This document shows positions 56,701 to 64,000 of a stretch of 64,000 nucleotides of DNA, piece after piece. The stretch is from Chrysaora quinquecirrha (taxonomy: Eukaryota; Cnidaria; Scyphozoa; Semaeostomeae; Pelagiidae): positions 2,475,553 to 2,539,552 of the forward strand of contig JACTAT010000061.1 of the NCBI GenBank assembly GCA_014526335.1. The letters run 5' to 3'. How positions within the stretch are numbered: the stretch's first letter is position 1; every line of letters starts with the position of its first letter. A program made the position numbers and the translations under genes. The notes beneath the pieces are model-generated. The model saw only the letters and a program-made list of their open reading frames with translations. It was not told the DNA's origin and did not search any database.

Positions 56701-59700
56701 GTCGATTTTTGGGGTCTATTTTCTTCATATTTCTGGACTTCTAAGCATTATTTTAGCCCCTATATGGATAAAAAGGTTATTTATAGGTTTATAATAGTAT
56801 TTTAGGAGGTTTTGGAGGATTTTGAAACCCGCGATTTTGGGCAATTTTGGAGATTTTCCTTAGTATAGCCTTGCCTTTTTGGCAAAAATCGGTCGATTTT
56901 GGGGTCTATTTTCTTCATATTTCTGGACTTCTAAGCATTATTTTAGCCCCTATATGGATAAAAGGTTATTTATAGGTTTATAATAGTATTTTAGGAGGTT
57001 TTGGAGGATTTTTGAAACCCGCGATTTTGGGCAATTTTTGGAGATTTTCCCTTAGTATAGCCTTGCCTTTTTGGCAAAAATCGGTCGATTTTTGGGGTCT
57101 ATTTTCTTCATATTTCTGGACTTCTAAGCATTATTTTAGCCCCCTATATGGATAAAAAGGTTATTTATAGGTTTATAATAGTATTTTAGGAGGTTTTGGA
57201 GGATTTTTGAAACCCGCGATTTTGGGCAATTTTTGGAGATTTTCCCTTAGTATAGCCTTGCCTTTTTGGCAAAAATCGGTCGATATTTGGGTCTATTTTC
57301 TTCATATTTCTGGACTTCTAAGCATTATTTTAGCCCCTATATGGATAAAAAGGTTATTTATAGGTTTATAATAGTATTTTAGGAGGTTTTGGAGGATTTT
57401 GAAACCCGCGATTTTGGGCAATTTTGGAGATTTTCCTTAGTATAGCCTTGCCTTTTTGGCAAAAATCGGTCGATTTTTGGGGTCTATTTTCTTCATATTT
57501 CTGGACTTCTAAGCATTATTTTAGCCCCTATATGGATAAAAAGGTTATTTATAGGTTTATAATAGTATTTTAGGAGGTTTTGGAGGATTTTGAAACCCGC
57601 GATTTTGGGCAATTTTGGAGATTTTCCTTAGTATAGCCTTGCCTTTTGGCAAAAATCGGTCGATTTTTGGGGTCTATTTTCTTCATATTTCTGGACTTCT
57701 AAGCATTATTTTAGCCCCTATATGGATAGAAAGGTTATTTATAGGTTTATAATAGTATTTTAGGAGGTTTTGGAGGATTTTGAAACCCGCGATTTTGGGC
57801 AATTTTGGAGATTTTCCTTAGTATAGCCTTGCCTTTTTGGCAAAAATCGGTCGATTTTTGGGGTCTATTTTCTTCATATTTCTGGACTTCTAAGCATTAT
57901 TTTAGCCCCTATATGGATAAAAAGGTTATTTATAGGTTTATAATAGTATTTTAGGAGGTTTTGGAGGATTTTGAAACCCGCGATTTTGGGCAATTTTGGA
58001 GATTTTCCTTAGTATAGCCTTGCCTTTTTGGCAAAAATCGGTCGATTTTGGGGTCTATTTTCTTCATATTTCTGGACTTCTAAGCATTATTTTAGCCCCT
58101 ATATGGATAGAAAGGTTATTTATAGGTTTATAATAGTATTTTAGGAGGTTTTGGAGGATTTTGAAACCCGCGATTTTGGGCAATTTTGGAGATTTTCCTT
58201 AGTATAGCCTTGCCTTTTTGGCAAAAATCGGTCGATTTTTGGGGTCTATTTTCTTCATATTTCTGGACTTCTAAGCATTATTTTAGCCCCTATATGGATA
58301 AAAGGTTATTTATAGGTTTATAATAGTATTTTAGGAGGTTTTGGAGGATTTTGAAACCCGCGATTTTGGGCAATTTTGGAGATTTTCCTTAGTATAGCCT
58401 TGCCTTTTTGGCAAAAATCGGTCGATTTTGGGGTCTATTTTCTTCATATTTCTGGACTTCTAAGCATTATTTTAGCCCCTATATGGATAGAAAGGTTATT
58501 TATAGGTTTATAATAGTATTTTAGGAGGTTTTGGAGGATTTTTGAAACCCGCGATTTTGGGCAATTTTGGAGATTTTCCTTAGTATAGCCTTGCCTTTTT
58601 GGCAAAAATCGGTCGATTTTTGGGGTCTATTTTCTTCATATTTCTGGACTTCTAAGCATTATTTTAGCCCCCTATATGGATAAAAAGGTTATTTATAGGT
58701 TTATAATAGTATTTTAGGAGGTTTTGGAGGATTTTGAAACCCGCGATTTTGGGCAATTTTGGAGATTTTCCTTAGTATAGCCTTGCCTTTTTGGCAAAAA
58801 TCGGTCGATTTTTGGGGTCTATTTTCTTCATATTTCTGGACTTCTAAGCATTATTTTAGCCCCTATATGGATAGAAAGGTTATTTATAGGTTTATAATAG
58901 TATTTTAGGAGGTTTTGGAGGATTTTGAAACCCGCGATTTTGGGCAATTTTGGAGATTTTCCTTAGTATAGCCTTGCCTTTTTGGCAAAAATCGGTCGAT
59001 TTTTGGGGTCTATTTTCTTCATATTTCTGGACTTCTAAGCATTATTTTAGCCCCCTATATGGATAAAAAGGTTATTTATAGGTTTATAATAGTATTTTAG
59101 GAGGTTTTGGAGGATTTTGAAACCCGCGATTTTGGGCAATTTTGGAGATTTTCCTTAGTATAGCCTTGCCTTTTTGGCAAAAATCGGTCGATTTTTGGGG
59201 TCTATTTTCTTCATATTTCTGGACTTCTAAGCATTATTTTAGCCCCTTATATGGATAGAAAGGTTATTTATAGGTTTATAATAGTATTTTAGGAGGTTTT
59301 GGAGGATTTTTGAAACCCGCGATTTTGGGCAATTTTGGAGATTTTCCTTAGTATAGCCTTGCCTTTTTGGCAAAAATCGGTCGATTTTTGGGGTCTATTT
59401 TCTTCATATTTCTGGACTTCTAAGCATTATTTTAGCCCCCTATATGGATAAAAAGGTTATTTATAGGTTTATAATAGTATTTTAGGAGGTTTTGGAGGAT
59501 TTTTGAAACCCGCGATTTTGGGCAATTTTTGGAGATTTTCCCTTAGTATAGCCTTGCCTTTTTGGCAAAAATCGGTCGATTTTTGGGGTCTATTTTCTTC
59601 ATATTTCTGGACTTCTAAGCATTATTTTAGCCCCTTATATGGATAGAAAGGTTATTTATAGGTTTATAATAGTATTTTAGGAGGTTTTGGAGGATTTTGA

Positions 59701-62700
59701 AACCCGCGATTTTGGGCAATTTTGGAGATTTTCCTTAGTATAGCCTTGCCTTTTTGGCAAAAATCGGTCGATTTTTGGGGTCTATTTTCTTCATATTTCT
59801 GGACTTCTAAGCATTATTTTAGCCCCCTATATGGATAAAAAGGTTATTTATAGGTTTATAATAGTATTTTAGGAGGTTTTGGAGGATTTTTGAAACCCGC
59901 GATTTTGGGCAATTTTTGGAGATTTTCCCTTAGTATAGCCTTGCCTTTTTGGCAAAAATCGGTCGATTTTTGGGGTCTATTTTCTTCATATTTCTGGACT
60001 TCTAAGCATTATTTTAGCCCCTTATATGGATAGAAAGGTTATTTATAGGTTTATAATAGTATTTTAGGAGGTTTTGGAGGATTTTTGAAACCCGCGATTT
60101 TGGGCAATTTTGGAGATTTTCCTTAGTATAGCCTTGCCTTTTTGGCAAAAATCGGTCGATTTTTGGGGTCTATTTTCTTCATATTTCTGGACTTCTAAGC
60201 ATTATTTTAGCCCCTATATGGATAGAAAGGTTATTTATAGGTTTATAATAGTATTTTAGGAGGTTTTGGAGGATTTTGAAACCCGCGATTTTGGGCAATT
60301 TTGGAGATTTTCCTTAGTATAGCCTTTTTTGGCAAAAATCGGTCGATTTTTGGGGTCTATTTTCTTCATATTTCTGGACTTCTAAGCATTATTTTAGCCC
60401 CTATATGGATAGAAAGGTTATTTATAGGTTTATAATAGTATTTTAGGAGGTTTTGGAGGATTTTTGAAACCCGCGATTTTGGGCAATTTTGGAGATTTTC
60501 CTTAGTATAGCCTTGCCTTTTTGGCAAAAATCGGTCGATTTTTGGGGTCTATTTTCTTCATATTTCTGGACTTCTAAGCATTATTTTAGCCCCTATATGG
60601 ATAAAAGGTTATTTATAGGTTTATAATAGTATTTTAGGAGGTTTTGGAGGATTTTGAAACCCGCGATTTTGGGCAATTTTGGAGATTTTCCTTAGTATAG
60701 CCTTGCCTTTTTGGCAAAAATCGGTCGATTTTTGGGGTCTATTTTCTTCATATTTCTGGACTTCTAAGCATTATTTTAGCCCCTATATGGATAGAAAGGT
60801 TATTTATAGGTTTATAATAGTATTTTAGGAGGTTTTGGAGGATTTTTGAAACCCGCGATTTTGGGCAATTTTGGAGATTTTCCTTAGTATAGCCTTGCCT
60901 TTTTGGCAAAAATCGGTCGATTTTGGGGTCTATTTTCTTCATATTTCTGGACTTCTAAGCATTATTTTAGCCCCCTATATGGATAAAAAGGTTATTTATA
61001 GGTTTATAATAGTATTTTAGGAGGTTTTGGAGGATTTTTGAAACCCGCGATTTTGGGCAATTTTGGAGATTTTCCTTAGTATAGCCTTGCCTTTTTGGCA
61101 AAAATCGGTCGATTTTTGGGGTCTATTTTCTTCATATTTCTGGACTTCTAAGCATTATTTTAGCCCCTATATGGATAGAAAGGTTATTTATAGGTTTATA
61201 ATAGTATTTTAGGAGGTTTTGGAGGATTTTTGAAACCCGCGATTTTGGGCAATTTTGGAGATTTTCCTTAGTATAGCCTTGCCTTTTTGGCAAAAATCGG
61301 TCGATTTTTGGGGTCTATTTTCTTCATATTTCTGGACTTCTAAGCATTATTTTAGCCCCCTATATGGATAAAAAGGTTATTTATAGGTTTATAATAGTAT
61401 TTTAGGAGGTTTTGGAGGATTTTGAAACCCGCGATTTTGGGCAATTTTGGAGATTTTCCTTAGTATAGCCTTGCCTTTTGGCAAAAATCGGTCGATTTTT
61501 GGGGTCTATTTTCTTCATATTTCTGGACTTCTAAGCATTATTTTAGCCCCTATATGGATAGAAAGGTTATTTATAGGTTTATAATAGTATTTTAGGAGGT
61601 TTTGGAGGATTTTGAAACCCGCGATTTTGGGCAATTTTGGAGATTTTCCTTAGTATAGCCTTGCCTTTTTGGCAAAAATCGGTCGATTTTGGGGTCTATT
61701 TTCTTCATATTTCTGGACTTCTAAGCATTATTTTAGCCCCTATATGGATAAAAAGGTTATTTATAGGTTTATAATAGTATTTTAGGAGGTTTTGGAGGAT
61801 TTTGAAACCCGCGATTTTGGGCAATTTTGGAGATTTTCCTTAGTATAGCCTTGCCTTTTGGCAAAAATCGGTCGATTTTTGGGGTCTATTTTCTTCATAT
61901 TTCTGGACTTCTAAGCATTATTTTAGCCCCTATATGGATAGAAAGGTTATTTATAGGTTTATAATAGTATTTTAGGAGGTTTTGGAGGATTTTGAAACCC
62001 GCGATTTTGGGCAATTTTGGAGATTTTCCCTTAGTATAGCCTTGCCTTTTTGGCAAAAATCGGTCGATTTTTGGGGTCTATTTTCTTCATATTTTTGGAC
62101 TTCTAAGCATTATTTTAGCCCCCTATATGGATAGAAAGGTTATTTATAGGTCTATTATAGTATTTTAGGAGGTTTTGGAGGATTTTTGAAACCCGGTTTT
62201 GGAGATTTTTCCTTAGTATAGCCTTGCCTTTTTGGCAAAAATCGGTCGATTTTTGGGGTCTATTTTCTTCATATTTCTGGACTTGTAAGCATTATTTTAG
62301 CCCCTCATATGGAAAGAAAGGTTATTTATAGGTTTATAATAGTATTTTAGGAGGTTTTGGAGGATTTTTGAAACCCGCGATTTTGGGCAATTTTTGGAGA
62401 TTTTCCCTTAGTATAGCCTTGCCATTTTGGCAAAAATCGGTCGATTTTTGGGGTCTATTTTCTTCATATTTCTGGACTTCTAAGCATTATTTTAGCCCCT
62501 ATATGGATAAAAGGTTATTTATAGGTTTATAATAGTATTTTAGGAGGTTTTGGAGGATTTTGAAACCCGCGATTTTGGGCAATTTTGGAGATTTTCCCTT
62601 AGTATAGCCTTGCCTTTTTGGCCAAAATCGGTCGATTTTTGGGGTCTATTTTCTTCATATTTCTGGACTTCTAAGCATTATTTTAGCCCCCTATATGGAT

Positions 62701-64000
62701 AAAAAGGTTATTTATAGGTTTATAATAGTATTTTAGGAGGTTTTGGAGGATTTTTGAAACCCGCGATTTTGGGCAATTTTTGGAGATTTTCCCTTAGTAT
62801 AGCCTTGCCTTTTTGGCCAAAATCGGTCGATTTTTGGGGTCTATTTTCTTCATATTTCTGGACTTCTAAGCATTATTTTAGCCCCCCTATATGGATAGAG
62901 AGGTTATTTATAGGTTTATAATAGTATTTTAGGAGGTTTTGGAGGATTTTTGAAACCCGCGATTTTGGGCAATTTTTGGAGATTTTCCTTAGTATAGCCT
63001 TGCCTTTTTGGCAAAAATCGGTCGATTTTTGGGGTCTATTTTCTTCATATTTCTGGACTTCTAAGCATTATTTTAGCCCCTATATGGATAGAAAGGTTAT
63101 TTATAGGTTTATAATAGTATTTTAGGAGGTTTTGGAGGATTTTGAAACCCGCGATTTTGGGCAATTTTGGAGATTTTCCTTAGTATAGCCTTGCCTTTTT
63201 GGCAAAAATCGGTCGATTTTTGGGGTCTATTTTCTTCATATTTCTGGACTTCTAAGCATTATTTTAGCCCCTATATGGATAGAAAGGTTATTTATAGGTT
63301 TATAATAGTATTTTAGGAGGTTTTGGAGGATTTTTGAAACCCGCGATTTTGGGCAATTTTGGAGATTTTCCTTAGTATAGCCTTGCCTTTTTGGCAAAAA
63401 TCGGTCGATTTTTGGGGTCTATTTTCTTCATATTTCTGGACTTCTAAGCATTATTTTAGCCCCTATATGGATAGAAAGGTTATTTATAGGTTTATAATAG
63501 TATTTTAGGAGGTTTTGGAGGATTTTGAAACCCGCGATTTTGGGCAATTTTGGAGATTTTCCTTAGTATAGCCTTGCCTTTTTGGCAAAAATCGGTCGAT
63601 TTTTGGGGTCTATTTTCTTCATATTTCTGGACTTCTAAGCATTATTTTAGCCCCTATATGGATAGAAAGGTTATTTATAGGTTTATAATAGTATTTTAGG
63701 AGGTTTTGGAGGATTTTTGAAACCCGCGATTTTGGGCAATTTTGGAGATTTTCCTTAGTATAGCCTTGCCTTTTTGGCAAAATCGGTCGATTTTTGGGGT
63801 CTATTTTCTTCATATTTCTGGACTTCTAAGCATTATTTTAGCCCCTATATGGATAGAAAGGTTATTTATAGGTTTATAATAGTATTTTAGGAGGTTTTGG
63901 AGGATTTTTGAAACCCGCGATTTTGGGCAATTTTGGAGATTTTCCTTAGTATAGCCTTGCCTTTTTGGCCAAAATCGGTCGATTTTTGGGGTCTATTTTC
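53731..64000. repeat. Satellite array, unit 189-195 bp, about 53 copies
   Basis: Head-to-tail monomers: the word 'agattttccc' or its contracted form recurs at 53,741, 53,936, 54,131, 54,326 and on to about 63,936. Unit landmarks in order: 'gagattttcccttagtatag', 'ccttgcctttttggcaaaaa', 'tcggtcgatttttggggtct', 'cttcatatttctggacttct', 'aagcattattttagcccc', 'tatatggata', 'ggttatttataggtttataa', 'ggaggttttggagg' and 'gcgattttgggcaa'. About 70% AT or more. The array continues past the window end. The monomer encodes nothing conserved. Confidence 0.99.

Noticed and set aside
60748..60942. Minus-strand 64-codon frames repeated in the satellite (also 63,619-63,813)
   Set aside because: Monomer sequence that stays open by chance in a few copies; monomer length varies and is often not a multiple of three, so no coding constraint.
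53731..64000. CRISPR-like regular repeat array
   Set aside because: The whole 190-bp unit repeats with no unique spacers, and the context is eukaryotic; it is a satellite.

Overview
The window is nuclear DNA from a ciliated invertebrate animal. The genes are AT-rich and heavily split, with many GT-AG introns, one GC-AG intron and three U12-type introns. They are embedded in MITEs, tRNA-derived and 5S-rRNA-derived SINEs, microsatellites and a long satellite array. The gene set fits any ciliated metazoan. The repeat style suggests a non-bilaterian such as a cnidarian or sponge, but that is a guess.

Layout. (1) 1-10,006, + strand: the 3' 15 exons of a CEP95-like centrosomal coiled-coil gene, its 5' end outside the window. 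One intron carries an antisense tRNA-Glu(CTC). (2) 10,007-16,212: no convincing complete gene; minisatellites, MITE pieces and one isolated exon-like stretch. (3) 16,252-17,464, +: an intronless ARL4-type small GTPase, split near its C-terminus by a 569-bp hAT-like element with a perfect 8-bp target duplication. (4) 19,922-24,761, +: ribosomal protein L3 in eight exons, with an apparent 2-nt deletion in exon 5. (5) 25,470-26,960, -: a KLHDC9-like kelch gene, split near its N-terminus by a 490-bp hAT-like element, again with an 8-bp duplication. (6) about 27,238-53,111, +: a full-length KATNIP (katanin-interacting protein) gene of about 46 exons, transcribed divergently from KLHDC9. (7) about 53,731-64,000: a tandem satellite with a 189-195 bp unit, about 53 copies, running off the window, with a dimeric higher-order pattern.

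Together. CEP95 and KATNIP are centrosome/cilium proteins, and KLHDC9 shares a short divergent promoter with KATNIP. RPL3 is a housekeeping gene. Three of the five genes carry lesions relative to an intact reading frame (two clean transposon insertions, one small deletion). This suggests a degraded or heterozygous haplotype, or assembly error, and should be resolved before any gene is called lost. Exon boundaries were set by hand from splice consensus and reading phase. Phase is continuous across the KATNIP and RPL3 models apart from the points noted. Family assignments are from memory of the protein families, without a database search.
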